This document shows positions 1 through 13,249 of a stretch of 64,000 nt of DNA, piece by piece; within the stretch, counting starts at the first letter, position 1, and each line of letters begins with the position of its first letter. Made by a program: the position numbers and the translations under genes. The notes under the pieces were generated by a model. It had not been told where the DNA came from. It searched no databases and worked only from the letters and a program-made list of their open reading frames with translations. The stretch lies in NCBI GenBank assembly GCA_023362775.1, contig JALMGJ010000001.1:95309501-95373500 (forward strand). Reading direction: 5' to 3'. This stretch comes from Charina bottae. Lineage: Eukaryota; Chordata; Lepidosauria; Squamata; Charinaidae.

Positions 1-716
1 AGGGAAGATTTAAATGTGCAGACTTTACAGGTTCCAGCCATTCAAGTCTTTGTTCGTGCTAGCTTCTGTATCCTGTAATAAACTCTCCTACTTTTAAGAA
101 CTCATGCGTCTGTGAGTTACTCTAGAGCAGTGAGATTACAGATATCGGATGGAGTGCCTTACAGCTTGCTGTTGAGTTTTTTCCTTTCTCTTGCTTTGGT
201 TTGTGGTCCATGAAAGTGGGATATTTTGTAGTTGTTTGAGGGGCAAAATGAACATTAGAGATGTGAATTTTCAAAACGTGGGCTCAACAAAATAACTGAA
301 GCTTTGATCTCTACCTCTATCTGAATTTAAGCTTTCTTGAACAAGTTAATCACCACTTTGCCTTCTCTCAATTACATGTTTCATTGTTGGATATATCTGC
401 ATGGGAGTCATTAGTGAATGGACAAGTGCCCACCCTCCGATCCTCACCAATTCAGGCACCGCATATTCTTAAAATTCCAAATGTGTCCATCAACCCTTCA
501 AAAAGATTGAGTATTCCAGGATAAGACAATGAATATATATTTCCAAACCATTATTTTAGCATCTGATGAAAAACAAGGACATGCTCTTCTGAAAGGAGTC
601 AAATTTCACTTTGATATTGCCTTATTTTCAACACAAGCCTAAGAATAAATAACCATGTGAAAAATGACTCCTATTTTCCATCACACAACCCAGACAGATC
701 TTGCCTTATTTCTCAC

Positions 717-914
717 TTTATGTGGGTCAAGCAAGAAGTCACTGAACTTGCTGGGAAGGGAATACTTCTTCACCAACTCATCTTCAACTACCCAGGGAGC
801 ATTCTCGCCTGTTCCAGCCCGAAGTGCATTGTGACGGATGAAATAACGCAGAATCTCTTTGTTTGGTGGCCGTTCTGTTCGAATCAAGGTGTCTGCTGGC
901 ACATTGTTAATGAT
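717..914 (-). CDS. BAZ1B: BAZ1B exon 6 (partial gene, continues off left edge)
   Basis: This exon encodes 66 codons beginning IINNVPADTLIRTERPP and ending FSDFLLDPHK, which matches the region after the WAC domain of BAZ1B/WSTF, the bromodomain subunit of the WICH (SMARCA5) chromatin remodeller and an atypical tyrosine kinase for H2A.X. It is bounded by an acceptor (tcttccaag) and a donor (AAA|gtgaga), phase 0 on both sides, so it joins exon 5 without a break. In human WSTF the kinase activity maps to roughly the first 345 residues, so this exon belongs to the second half of that region; the next exon lies outside the window. Conservation with the mammalian protein is very high here, which makes the call secure. 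Confidence 0.96.
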
Positions 915-1368
915 CTTGGAAGACAAAAACAAATCTTTCAGACAGGGTTTTCAACTGATAGTACAGAACTGATAGAAAGGACTTACAAGTAGCTTAGAGC
1001 AGACACTGGTAAGTCACTGAAAGTTTAACACTTACCATAAATGATAAATATACTGTAATAACAGAAAGCTTATATACATACATACATATCTTTATGTATG
1101 CACTAAGAGTGTGTGTGTATATATATGTGTGTATACATATTCTCTTTTATAATAATGAGGGTTTCTTTTTGTAGAATGATTGGTGAGGCTAAAGATATGA
1201 ATGGTTCAGAACTACTGCTTTATACTGCCATTCCTCAACCAATGATTTATAGCAGGCATGCAGTGAACCACCATACTTAAATATATTTGTTTATCACAGT
1301 TATGTTAACTGCTTCTTAAAACATTAAGACAGGACTGGATAACAGGCAAACCTGAACAGTCTACTCAC

Positions 1369-1490
1369 CTTATCTTCATTCTGCAACTTGACATCATATT
1401 TGTGTGGTAAGAATTTTGGAGGAACCCATTTCTTCTCTTCTTTCTTCAGAGAAGTAGGAAGCTTCCGTGGAGATCGGCGTGCCCGGTCAC
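1369..1490 (-). CDS. BAZ1B: BAZ1B exon 5
   Basis: The exon reads (A)GT followed by DRARRSPRKLPTSLKK and ends HKYDVKLQNEDK. The acceptor is ttgggcag|GT and the donor AAG|gtgagt. It enters in phase 1 from exon 4 and leaves in phase 0. The SPRKLP basic stretch is typical of WSTF between the WAC domain and the conserved block of exon 6. No stop, frameshift or odd composition is seen. Confidence 0.96.
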
Positions 1491-4430
1491 CTGCCCAATG
1501 AAGAAAGAAAGCAAAGATGTTAGTACTGTGCTTCAACAGTTCTATACCTGAAAATATGAAATACAGTAACCAAAAAAAAAAAGTTTCCAACCTGTTTCAG
1601 CTTTTCATAAAGTGAAACAAAACCTGGCTGTTTTGAGCAATGTTGTTTCAAAAGTTCTAACTGTTCTGAGCACTGCACCACTTGTTCTGTGGTTTGTGCC
1701 TGGTTTGCTTTTTTCAATCTTTTTCCAGCCTAACCAGTATAGAAGCAGGACCAGTTACATCCCTGTTGCTACTGACTAGATGGAGTCTATGGGAGAGGAG
1801 CTTTGAGAAGAAGCAATTAAGCACACAGATAAAAAATAACAGCTCATAGCTGCAAGTATGCCAACCTTCCTGCATGGTAAGTTGCTTTTTGCACTGCCTG
1901 TATATTATGCAATGTACTGTGAAGGTAAGGCAAAAGTATGTGTGCCTGCACCACCGTGTTTTACAAACAACTGTTACTAATGCTGTTGAGGATGTAAACG
2001 CAAAGATTATTAATACAATGTTGGTTCATTAAACTTTGGTATGTAAGTGCATTTTGTACATGCTCTTGACACTGAGCTCTGAGAAATATTTAAAAATCTT
2101 TTCTACAGGACAAACATTTCAAGTTTTATTCTGCTGAAACAAAGCCAACTCAAAAATGTTCAGATAAAGTGCTGGATAGAACGCTGGCTTTTATGTTCAG
2201 AGCTGAAACCAAACACTTTTTCTGTTTCATGCATAATTCTAAACAGATAAAGTTACACCTTATCATAAACACAGGTGGCCAGAAGTAAGTACATGCTTAA
2301 TACCAAAGTAGCAAGTATGTAATGCTGCAGGATCAGTACATTCTAAAATGGATTAAAACAGAGAATACAAGTTTTTATTTTTAATATTTTTATTAGACAT
2401 ACAGTATCTTCCTTTTCCATCCGACAAGGATGTGCTGATATTCAGTCAAGCTAAAGGTCTTTCCATAGCTAACTTCCTTCATCCAAAGGATAGATGGGAA
2501 ATCTAAAGTTACAGCTTAAAATAACACCTATCCCATGTTTTTCTCCCACATTTGAGACATTCAGAGACATTAAATCTGAACATGGAAGTTGTTATCACAA
2601 CTGCTCAAGAAAAACCTATCCTACTCTGTAAATTCTGCTTGTTGAAAAATCATGTAAGTCAGCAACCACTAAAATTTCATAGCATAAACATAAAAAGTTA
2701 TGACAAGACCACAACAGACCAATAAAAATAAAATAGTGTAATATAAACTCAAAGAACCGCATCCATATTTAAAGTTGTCTTGCAGTAGCTGATTCTACAA
2801 ATGCTGTGATATGGCAAAGTACTTCTGATTGAATGTTCTACCAATCAATTTCATTTATTTGAGTTAGATTCCTCCTTCCTATTCAAGTTAAACACCCCAG
2901 GCTGTTTTAATCTGATTAATTAGATAAATGCATCACAATAATAGGAAAAAGAGGACAAGCAGCCTATCCATTAGCGTAATGTATTCACGTGTTTCTGCAT
3001 ACCCAAGGACTTCCCAATTTCCATGGGAGAACAAAGGTCAAAATAATAATAATAATGATGATGATGATGTAAGGTAAGGTTTCCCCTTCCAGTCGTATCT
3101 GGCTCTAGGGGGTGGCACTCATCTCCGATTCTCGGCCGAGGGAGCCAGCGTTGTCCATAGACGCTTCCATGGTCATGTGGCCAGCATGACTAAACGCCGA
3201 GGCGCACGGAATGCTGTTACCTTCCCACCGGAGTGGTACCTATTTATCTACTTGCATTTTTACGTGCTTTCGAACTGCTAGGTTGGCAGGAACTGGGCGA
3301 GAAAGGGAGCTCACCCTGTTACGTGGTGCTTCCGGGTCTCTGACCTGCTATCCTTTCGTTTGACAGTCGGTAGTCTTAACCGTTATGCGGTTCTAAACAA
3401 CAGCAGAGTGGGGGCTATCTGGATCCCATTCCAGAACTTTAACCAGAGAAATGACACATACACAGAGCATCCTACTCTAACCTGAGTAGACTGCTGGAAC
3501 ACATATGATGCAGTACTTTACTGCATGCAACCTCTGTTGTGCTTGCAATGAGACTGACACCATTTTCTCAAGGAAAATTATAGTAGGGCTACCAATATAC
3601 TACCTAAACTAAGCATCAGTACCTGAAATCTCCACCCTAAAATACAGTAGCTAGATTCACACTCCGCACTAAGGTATGGTTTGCTGAATATGCCACAGCC
3701 AATTGGTTCAGACATTGCACCATGGCTTACAACCAATGGGGTTTTCCCCCCCACACATAACAGCAAACACCCAAGAAGCCATATTATAATTTAATATTAC
3801 ATGAACCAAATCACTGTGTTTTGTAACCATTGTTTATGGTTTAGGGTTACGCATCTTTACTGTCAAAGACCAATGCAGCCTATCAATAGCTATACTAGTC
3901 TAGCATCTGCAGTAAATATTAATTCCAGACTGATTTACTGTTGGAAAGTTTGTATCAACCATTATGGAAGGAAACGTCTACTCACCTTCCTTCAAAATTT
4001 GCTCCAGAAAATGGAGGGAGGTGAAAAGAACCCATTTCACTCATGAATACCATTGCCACGCAATGGAACGTTTAGACATGATCTGTACAAAACACTTCTC
4101 AATTGGATAAAGCAACCACTTTTGTAGTAAGAGGTGCTTTCAAATACTTATTAAAGTAACATTCAATTTCACAACAATGGCACTTGTCTTCACAACTCCG
4201 ATAACTGTCTTGAAAAAACAATAGATTTTCATTCTTAAAAGCACCTGAAAACATTTGACAAGGAATTTCAACACCACTTGTACTAACAATTGATATTTTG
4301 ATTACAGTAATTCTATCCAGATCAAGACTGCTTTTAGCAGCCATCTACTGGCCATATATGCAATTTTGCAGTTTACTCCTAAATATGACCTAAGACTGGT
4401 TCCCTTCATTTCAGGCCATGGCTTACTCAC
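1491..4430 (-). other. BAZ1B intron 4
   Basis: Non-coding apart from a diverged tRNA-derived SINE at 3064-3395. Flanking that SINE are a short (aat/gat)n run at about 3041-3068 and, at 3395-3430, a small fragment resembling the 3' part of a CR1/L3-type LINE. The rest is AT-rich unique-looking sequence with no feature I can name. Confidence 0.75.
3064..3395 (-). repeat. tRNA-derived SINE, family A (diverged copy)
   Basis: Read on the minus strand the copy ends in the shared family-A body (ggtaccactccggtggg, gacaacgctggctcc) and the 3' tail ctagagccagatacgact followed by ggaaaccttacctta. It is clearly older or a different subfamily than the copies at 14.6, 40.6, 46.2 and 52.4 kb, with a different 5' third. 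Confidence 0.75.
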
Positions 4431-4632
4431 TCAGACTCTCTCTTCTGTTGTCATCTTCCTTCAGCGCTGGCTCCTTTTGATTTTCCTGTACAACCTGGCT
4501 GGTATTCTCTTTGTCGCTGGATGGGGAATCACAGGCTGCATCCGTTTTCTTCTCAGTAGCCTCCTCTTCTGCTACTTTCTCCAATGGATGTATTTTTACT
4601 ACCTTGACACGTAGTACTTTCTCCTTTCCAAC
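4431..4632 (-). CDS. BAZ1B: BAZ1B exon 4
   Basis: The exon starts VGKEKVLRVKVVKIHPLE and then passes into a charged, low-complexity stretch rich in E, K and S (about residues 125-192 of the predicted protein), ending with RRESL and one base of the next codon. The acceptor is atttcag|GTTGG and the donor CTGA|gtgagt. This linker is the least conserved part of the N-terminus among vertebrates; here it keeps the frame and the CDSPSSDKEN core that I recognise from mammalian WSTF. Confidence 0.95.
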
Positions 4633-5688
4633 CTGAAATAGAAAGAAGCAAATTAGAACTAGGCAGAGAATTACTTACCACATTCAGGTAATAATTTGTG
4701 AAATGATTACTGAGGGGTGGGGGTGTAATGTCTGAAGGTAGACAAGGACCATCTGTAGTAACACCAAACTTTCCATATGACAACTTTCTTAAAAGACATA
4801 GCTGCACTTTGGGGCTTCCAGAGGCCTTAGGTGATATGACTGGTGATGTTGTGACACCATTACAGTAGTGAGAGAAAGTCCAAGAACCCTTTGAACTATT
4901 CATAATCCTTCAGTATTCTGACTTTCAATGTGTTCACAGCTTCATCTAAGTTATATTCATAGATTTCATAGATAGAGATTCTGGGTAAACAATACACAAC
5001 CAGTGTACAATGTCATGTCTCCACACACTGAATCAATATTAATCATCTTTATTGGAAAAAATATATGAAGCCCTAGGATAATCAGCTGTTTTAAGGGGAT
5101 AAGTTTAGTCCAATGAAAATCAGGTGTCAATTTGATGGGCCTTCAATATTGGTTGTCACTGATGGAGTCTGCCCTTCGTGACACAGATTTATGAAGTGAA
5201 ACATCTCTTCTTCATCAAGAGATCCCTGTGTGTCTCAGAAAAAGATCTGCTGATGATTATGAAGCTGGAAAGAGCTATAAAACCATTACCTAATAATAAC
5301 CCTCCCTGAAAATGAGAAAAGTAATCACAACTGGAGGAGGGAAATTGGCAATTTTTAAAGGGGATTAAACCTCTGCATGCTTAAGGCATCCATTTCACCC
5401 CTTAAACACACCACCTATAAAATGTGCCAAAATGTTTGCCTCAGGATTCTAAGAGTGTTCTATAGGCCACAAAAGGATGCTGAGAGTTCTAGGGCAAGAT
5501 TGGTCACATCTAAGCTTATCCCATCAAGGGCTTACCATACCCTCCTCCAAGAGCGTCACATCTAATAATTACTTTCAACCGTTTCTGGAAATCAGCTATG
5601 TTAGGGACAGTGGCACTATCACATTTCTGATGTGGCATCATTATCTTCACAACTGTTTGTGAGAGATGAATATATACCTGGTCCTTAC

Positions 5689-5833
5689 CTCAAAGTCACA
5701 CTCTTCATCAACAGCAAATTTTGTCATAATCTCCAGCCAGGAAGTGTCAACCAGCTTTTCTAAAGAGATTGTATTATGGTGAACCATTTCCAGAACAAGT
5801 TTTTCATACCAGACTGGAAATTCCTCTTTTAAA
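5689..5833 (-). CDS. BAZ1B: BAZ1B exon 3 (WAC domain)
   Basis: The exon encodes the C-terminal part of the WAC domain: LKEEFPVWYEKLVLEMV, then the HHN motif, SLEKLVDTSWLEIMTKF and DEECDFE. The WAC domain is found in WSTF and its relative ACF1 (BAZ1A) and contributes to DNA binding and, in WSTF, to the kinase fold. Acceptor ttttcag|TTT and donor GAG|gtaagg are both strong. It completes the leucine codon left open by exon 2 and ends in phase 0. Confidence 0.96.
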
Positions 5834-6930
5834 CTGAAAAGACAAAAAGAAAATGGATAAAACATATCCTTTCTAAGAGATAATTATTATGAAACTGACA
5901 ATAACAACTTAAAGAATCAACTTCAACTAGAGAAGTTGCAATGCTCAAGAGACAATTCACAGAAACTGCTACCATGACTTGCCTACCAATATGGCAGTAC
6001 CAGTAGCCTTACCTTAATCCTTATTTACTTAAAAGCAGTTAGTAAAATTCAAGCATTTATCTAATTTTAGTGAGAAGCCCTTAGGAAATTCTGTATTACT
6101 AAAATGAATTAATCAAGCATGACCCTCTGCATCGACCACCTAAGAATAGAACATTGCAGACTGTTGGGAAATTGGGGGGAATGGAGGTTGGATGCATATT
6201 TCTGCACATTGGCAAAATGGTAGACAGATCAGAATTGTGTGCCAAAACCTGTTTACCATCAATGAATTCTGGTCTGTATTTACAACTGCAGATATGTGAA
6301 ACTACAGATAATAAGGCTGTCCTATATTTGATTTTTCTATACATAATAATTTTCTTTGGGGGGCAGCATTCCTACTACATACCAGCAATATGACATGTAT
6401 TCAGCACTTCATCTACTGTGTAAAAAAAAACAGACTAATAAATTTTGCCTGAAACCCTGAGTCCTGATGGGTATGGAAAAATGCCTTACTTAACAAATAT
6501 ACAACTATAATATACTAAAAAATGCACTGATTAACATGTATAATACATGATTCACTGTCAGAAAGTTTGTGGACTTATATTATAATGGATTACATTCTGT
6601 ATTTTTATGCAGCACATCTATATTTGTTTCCAATTATGCTATATTTTAATTAGACCAGAATTTATGGAGAAAGACCAGTGAGAACTGCAAGGTACACTGT
6701 GTAATGAGAAAAAAATATCACAGAGACAGGTAATACCCAAACAGAAACAGTTTTTTAGAGTTTAGATATCCTTGTTTATGTAGCTGAACAAAAGTTTTCC
6801 CTCTTCCTGAGACACGACTCAAGTATGACTCACTCCAAAGATTTTCACAGGAAGCTCACTCTTCATCAGACATCCCCCCATCCTTTAGGCCCCATCTCCA
6901 AAAGCAAAAGCATTTGCTACTGCTACTTAC

Positions 6931-7047
6931 AGCTCAGCAACTTCCTGCTCCTCTTCCCAGGCTTCTTTGTGTGTCAGCTGACTACTCCCGGTACTTTTGC
7001 AGGTCCATATTCGTTGGTTATATTTCTCTAGCCGTGCTTCATACTCT
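6931..7047 (-). CDS. BAZ1B: BAZ1B exon 2 (WAC domain)
   Basis: The exon encodes EYEARLEKYNQRIWTCKS followed by TGSSQLTHKEAWEEEQ, the start of the WAC domain. Acceptor cttcttcag|AG and donor AGCT|gtaagt. It completes the GA left at the end of exon 1 and leaves CT for exon 3. The reading joins across both introns without change of frame, which is the main evidence that exon 1, 6.2 kb away, is placed correctly. Confidence 0.96.
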
Positions 7048-7763
7048 CTGAAGAAGCAACAGCTCAGGAAAATAGGTGCATTTAGTTTTAAACCATTGGA
7101 TTAAATCAGCAATTTTCTGTCATTTTACACAAAGCCTCATTTACACATTATGATAAACACAATTACTAAATCAAGGTTTGGTACTGGTCTAATATTTTAA
7201 CATCTGAGTAATTTAATTATAATCCTTGGTTTGGGCATCATGCATAGTTCTCTCCTTCGTACTGTTTTCCTGCTCACATAATGTGAAAGGACTGTGTATA
7301 CTGTATTACTATTCATCTTATTCATATTCAGGTTTAGGAAGGCAAGATTCCATCCTTATTACAAGAAAACACTGCCTCAGTAGCATGAATTGTGTATTTT
7401 AGTATGTATTTACTTATTGATATTATAGTTTTTCTAAAACGTTTTAAAATACATTTTATATACTGATAAAATATTGTCCCAATTCAGATATCATAGTCAA
7501 ACAATGGTTTAAATTAGAGGTGATCAACTTTTCAGAAAACGGAACCACATTATCAGCTGCAAAGAGCTACACCTTATCCAGTGCTAACATAATGATATGA
7601 TAGAGGAGAAATTTTTGCCTCATCCCCTCCCTTCTTTACAAGGAATTTTAAACTTGCCTTGGTGAATTACACTTATTGTAGTTTTAATTAATTTTAGTTT
7701 TCTGCTAAAAATCACCCAACCACCACTGGCAATATGATTTGGGGTACTCTAAAGGATATAGAG

Positions 7764-8000
7764 AGAGCGCCAGTTTGGTGTAGTGGTTAAGGCATCAGGC
7801 TAGAAACCTGGAGACCGTGAATTCCAGTCCCACCTTAGGCACGAAGCCAGCTGGGTGACCAGTCACTCTCTCTCAGCCCTAGGAAGAAGGCAACGGCAAA
7901 ACACTTCCAAAATCTTACCAAGAAAACTGCAGGGATTAGTCCAGGCAGTTGCCAGGAGTCAACACCGACAGGAAGGCACAAACAAACAAACAAACAAGGG
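7764..8000 (+). repeat. tRNA-derived SINE, family B
   Basis: The 5' end has an A-box-like tagtggttaaggc and a decayed B box (gaattccagtccc), then a body with agctgggtgacc and ctctcagccctaggaag, and an end at caacaccgacaggaaggc followed by (acaa)n. This is the intact-length version of the family whose middle is amplified in tandem at 41.9 and 47.4 kb. Confidence 0.8.
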
Positions 8001-8742
8001 TATATGCTGCCATTGCTAGCAGGTCGCTTCCCATCCAGTTCAGGCCACAAAACATTCTGTCTTTTAATCACATATTTTCCTTCCTAGCTTTTAATTATTT
8101 GGTCATTTAAATCATACTAACTAAAGGTATTTTAAATGGTTGTCTGCCATCAACCAAAATTGAAACCATATTTTGACAGATATTTCCAATTCTAGTTTGG
8201 AATTAAACAGTGGAAGCCACAGCTCTTCCAATTTGGGCATCACAATAAACTATGATCATCTTAACTTTGGATATGGAAAATCTTAATGCATAAATAGAAA
8301 CTGAAAAGAGGGAATACTATGAAGCTATGGTTTTATTGATGTGTCTGAGCAATGTTTAACAAAATATAACTCCACTACTTACATACACATAAACTCACAG
8401 AATTCAGTAGTCACTGAAAATGTAGTTAGTAAGAACCACAAGTTTGGGATAAACTTTAATTAAAATTTTACTGTATACCAAGCAGCAGTCAAATTATCAA
8501 AATATACACTGTATATTGTATAGTTGTATGCCTATCAGATAAACTGATTAATCCAACCTTAGCTGAATTTCTTCCTCAGTTCTATAAGCAAACACCTCTA
8601 CTATGAGTTGCTACAGAACGTAAATGCTAAAAAAAGAAAAGAAAAGGAAGCTGGCACAAATAGCCAGGTTTTCAATCCTATGAACTTGTTTCAAGAAGTA
8701 TGGCTCACCTGACAAGATTCTGTTGTCCCTTGAAGACCAGAG

Positions 8743-8908
8743 CATAGCTTTCCAAACTGTGTGTCGTGACACAGTACTGTGTCGCACTATGGTGTGCCTC
8801 GCAAAAACCCGGAAGCGCTTCCGGGTTTCGCACGACACACCTGCACACTGCTGCGCGCGCCACCACCGCCGGTGTATGTCACCAACAGGAAAAGTTCGGA
8901 AAGCTCTG
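8743..8908 (+). mobile_element. Non-autonomous hAT element (family 1, short type)
   Basis: The terminal inverted repeats (ca-agctttccaaactgtg and cggaaagctctg) match the family seen at 38460, 38872, 40029, 51650, 58467 and 59805. The interior contains a short palindrome around cccggaagcgcttccggg. The flanking 8-bp duplication is decayed here, so this copy is probably older. Confidence 0.8.
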
Positions 8909-10204
8909 CCATAGAGCAATACAGCAGCAGCTTTCAAGAAGCATTTATTTGGCTTCTGATTAATTTTAAAAAGTAGCAAAAATCTTTGGTTAAGATGGAC
9001 GGCTACGTAAATTTGCTAATTAAATTAAACAGACACCAACCAATTCATACAAAGCAAAACATGTGCCAAGCACACAACTACCATCCAGATACAAAAAAGG
9101 CCCATGATCTAATCATCTACACAAGCTCCTGCTTATTCTCATTTTTGGATCAGAGAAACAAAGACCTGGTATTAGTTTCTGGATAGCAATTTATGATTTC
9201 TGTGCTTTACGTCAGGGTTGTAAACTGCACTGTGCAATTTCATGTAGCATGCAATGCAAACAGAAAAGTTCCTTAAATCTTAAGCTACAGCCAACACTTC
9301 TGACAATAAAGATGCATGGCAGATACATTTTGTTTTCCACAGAAATTCTACAGAGCCTAAACCATTTCTGTAAAATATGCAGTATGTTTTCATTTGGGAG
9401 CACTACTAGCCACCAATGTTAAATCTTTAATTGGGAATTTCAGAAGTGATCAATTTTAGATAGAAAACCTAAAGAATCAGATGACAATATGGCAACCGAT
9501 ATTAAATCTTTAATAGAACATTCAAAAATACAGCGCAATGACAAAGATAAGGAACCAGGTGGCAATACAAAGAGAAAGAATTCAGAAGAGACCTTAGTGT
9601 TCTCCCCATTACCGTACAAATATACTCTACTTCCAACTTCCTGATTCACTGTGAAAAAAGGGCATAAAAGCTCAAAAATTTGGAAGGTTTACTGGGAATC
9701 CTCTCCAGCTTCAAATATTCTTAGCTTTTTAAAAACTGTACTTACAGACTTACAGTAAAGGACACAATTTTGGGTGATTAATTCTCTCTCCAAAAGTAAA
9801 TCTGTTTTTCTGCACTTGTTCAAAATTCTAAAGCATACACAACCCTTTCTGCATATATCTGCAAAGAACAAACTTTTCACATTTCCAATTCTCATAGCAC
9901 AATCTCTTTCCAATAGCTATCTATCTTATACCAAATTAACATCACACGCCACAGCCCTTTCTTCTGTCTCATATCCTTCAACCATCCAAAGATTATGCAC
10001 TGCTCCATTCCAAGAGATTCTAAATAATACTCAAAATAGACTCAAAAAGAGATTTTATATAAAAGCTGCCTTTTACTGGTGTGTTATAAAGGCTATTTAT
10101 GCCAACCCAGAAGAAATGCTCTCAACCTATCTGCAGAATATCAGACAATTTTCACTCAACCTTTTCATTACTAGACTTCTGAATTTTCCTGACACTGGTA
10201 TAGA

Positions 10205-10620
10205 GACAGTCCTATAAATAACCCAGCCGTTCCATGAATGGCTTTCTAGGTAACAATCAGTATTCTGAATTGCACCTGGAAGCTCATTGGAAGCCAATGT
10301 AGCTCGTGGAACAAAGGTGTAACATGAGCATACTGAGGTGTGCCCATAACTGCTAACACCACTGCATTTGAGACCAGCTGAAGCTTCTGGATGCTCTTCA
10401 AGGGCAACTCCATGTAGAGTCTGTTGCAATAATCCACCTGGGAGGTGACCAAGGCATGAGTGACCATGAATAGTGTCTCCCAATCCAAAAAAGGATGCAA
10501 TTGTCGCACAAGCTGTAAATGTGCAAAAGCCCTCCTGGCCATGGCTGCCACTTGTTCCTCAAACCAGAGCTTCAAGTCAAGGAGAACCCCAATTGTACAC
10601 CGATTCTATTTGGGATAGTG
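10205..10620 (-). mobile_element. CR1/L3-type LINE fragment, RT C-terminal region
   Basis: The minus strand encodes FEEQVAAMARRAFAHLQLV, LVTSQVDYCNRLYMELPL and TPLFHELHWLP, the segment after the RT core of a CR1/L3-group non-LTR element. A more complete and younger copy of the same family is at 43.0-44.2 kb. This copy lies in BAZ1B intron 1 and has lost its ends. Confidence 0.8.
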
Positions 10621-13249
10621 AAACAGCCTCCAGAAACCAATAAAGGACATCAACAGTATTGCCTGGTTGGCCCGGGGCAGAGTTGTATAACTGAGTTTTA
10701 TCAATATCAAGTAGACTTCTCCATCATAGTAAGCATTTAATGACAGAGGCTGCTGACAGTTAACATGATTCCCGTTAAATTTCTAAAGATAAGTCACAAT
10801 GGTGACCTTTTGCCCATATAGTCATCAGGAGTTGATCCTAACACCTAAGTAAATTATGCAAACTGCAACTGAGGACATAACAGAACTGATTCTGAAAAAC
10901 TGGATTGTGCTAAATTGTGAACCCAAATTGAAGCAAACTGTCAGAAGGCTTCTCTTTGTCAAGTTTACTATGGACAGCTTTCTGTCTTTTCCAGGCAGTT
11001 GGAATCCAAATATAATATTTCACAGAATAACATCCGACTATACGATATTAAATAGATTACAAATACAAAACCCAGTAAATTATGTAAGACCATTTTCTAT
11101 ATCATGAACCGCTAAGTGTAAAGGATCACAATATTATAAGTAGGTTCCCTTCCAAAAGCGCCTGGTGATCAGAGAAAAGCCAAGGCAAGGCTGTTCTGAC
11201 AGATGGGGTGGAGGGAGAGAAGGTTTTGTTAAGAGGAAGGGGCTCTCTTGGGTACAAGACAAAGAAAGAAGACTGATGGGGAAAAACAAAGCATTGCCCT
11301 TTGAGGATACTAAATGTAATTGCTTAGGCCTACACAAAAATTAGCTCTTTGGATTTTTTTTAAAAGATAAATACAAATTCATTTGCACAAAACTAACAGA
11401 CGTACCGGCAGTCTCAGTCCCTAAGATAGAGCAGCCTGAGACAATTAAATTATATGAGGAAAGAAACTAGTATCCACTAAAGACCTAATAAAAAAGGTAT
11501 TTCAAGTTCATCCCTGCTCTTGACCGTGTTGCTTGCTTACTGACCTTGAACATCTTCATCAATCAGTCTACCATATACAAAATGAGGTAAGTATCAAAAG
11601 AACTATCACCCCCAAACACAAAACAGTAAACAGTAAAAGAGTGCTTGCTTGGTAGGTTATCAATTTTTACTCTAGAAAAGTTAAGTGGTGTGTTTTGATA
11701 CAAACTCTGCCTAGCCATTAAAAGCTCTTAAGTATTTGGGGTACGTTTATTTTAAATGCATGCATACTGGTTTTTAAAAAATAGTAAGAAAGGAGAAAAC
11801 TATACAAGAAAAGCTATACTTATTCATCAGACAAGTCAAGCCTCTATAAACTATGGCCCAGCTCTTGGCTTCTCTGCCAACAGAGCCAGGTAGTTGAATA
11901 CATACAGGGCTGAAAAGCACAATGGAACATCAACAGCACAGGTCTTCTTTGGTACTAGGACTCAGAAAATAAGGAGAAGTTATACTGACAGCTGAAGTGG
12001 CCATATATAACAACAGTGGTTAGGAAAAATACTATCACTGCCTCATTGTTCAATGAACCAACCAGGGATATAAATTAGAAAAATAAATTTAGTTTGTAAA
12101 CAAACATCCATTTAACCTTTAATAGTGGCCAATCAGGTGCTACAGTGAACACAGAGTATGAAAGCAGTACTAACTTTCCCTACTAATTAGTCCAGAGCTT
12201 CTAAAATACATAACTGCAAACCTTTGGAAATTGGGTGCAGGAAGTGTTATTTTATCATGGTAAAATGCTGTTTAAGAGCCATCTAAGGCAGGGGTATCAA
12301 TACCTATTGTGATGGTAAGTTCATTTATGCATGTAACTCACCATCACAAAATATGCCAATTGATATTATTATAAACAAGTACTGTAATCTTTCTTGAAGT
12401 TTCTTTCAATCAAACTCACTACCGAACTTTGAATTCTAGGTTTTCAGTATGGGGAGATAATTTTCTGGTAAGCCCTCAAGTAAGACAGGTCAGCAATATC
12501 CATAGCAAAGGTTTCTGTTCTACTTGGCCCGGTAGGTCAATTTAATCTTAGCATTCTAGAAATTTCTCAAAAGGGGCACGATGATGATAAACCTCTGCTG
12601 ATGCGAACCTTTACTCATAGGACTCAGAGACAGATCCTGTCTAGAGGAACAATACACTTTTAGTTACCATTAAGAGGCATCTACAAAACAGTACTTCTTG
12701 CCCTTCTGAAGTCCAACATGCCTACCTAATTCTGTTTCCTGTAGGGGCCAGCCCAATGCCTCCAGAGACCTATACGCTTTACCCGAAAGTGAAAAGCTTC
12801 CCATGGTGTCCGCCCTCTCAAGCTTGCGTTCAAAGTTAACTGCTCCTGAACAGGCAGGATCCAGTCCAAACTTACACGGCTAATGAAAATAACTTAGAAC
12901 CTTCTCAGACAAAAAAGATCCTCCCTCTTTCTTCCCCAACCCGTCAGTTACTGACATGCACAGTTACTCCTCTGCCGGCCCCGCTGCACTCTCAGCATAG
13001 GAAACGAAGTCGTTCTGCCCTGCTCCATCTTGCGTCCGAGAGGAAGAAAAAGATGCCAAGAAGGGGGAGGGGAAAATAAAGAGAAAAAGGAAACAAAGAG
13101 ACCGGGAGTCAAGAAAGCAAACGAAGACCTTCAGCTGTCCTACGTTTCCGATTCGAGTTAAACCGCCAAGACAGAGAAGAAAGGAGAGCAACTCCTTCAC
13201 TGCCTCTCGCCCATCCCCCACTGCACTCTGACGGAAAAACAAAAGTCGC

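Noticed and set aside
9774..10217. A 147-codon frame in BAZ1B intron 1
   Set aside because: No domain, no start or splice context, AT-rich composition like the surrounding intron; most likely chance.
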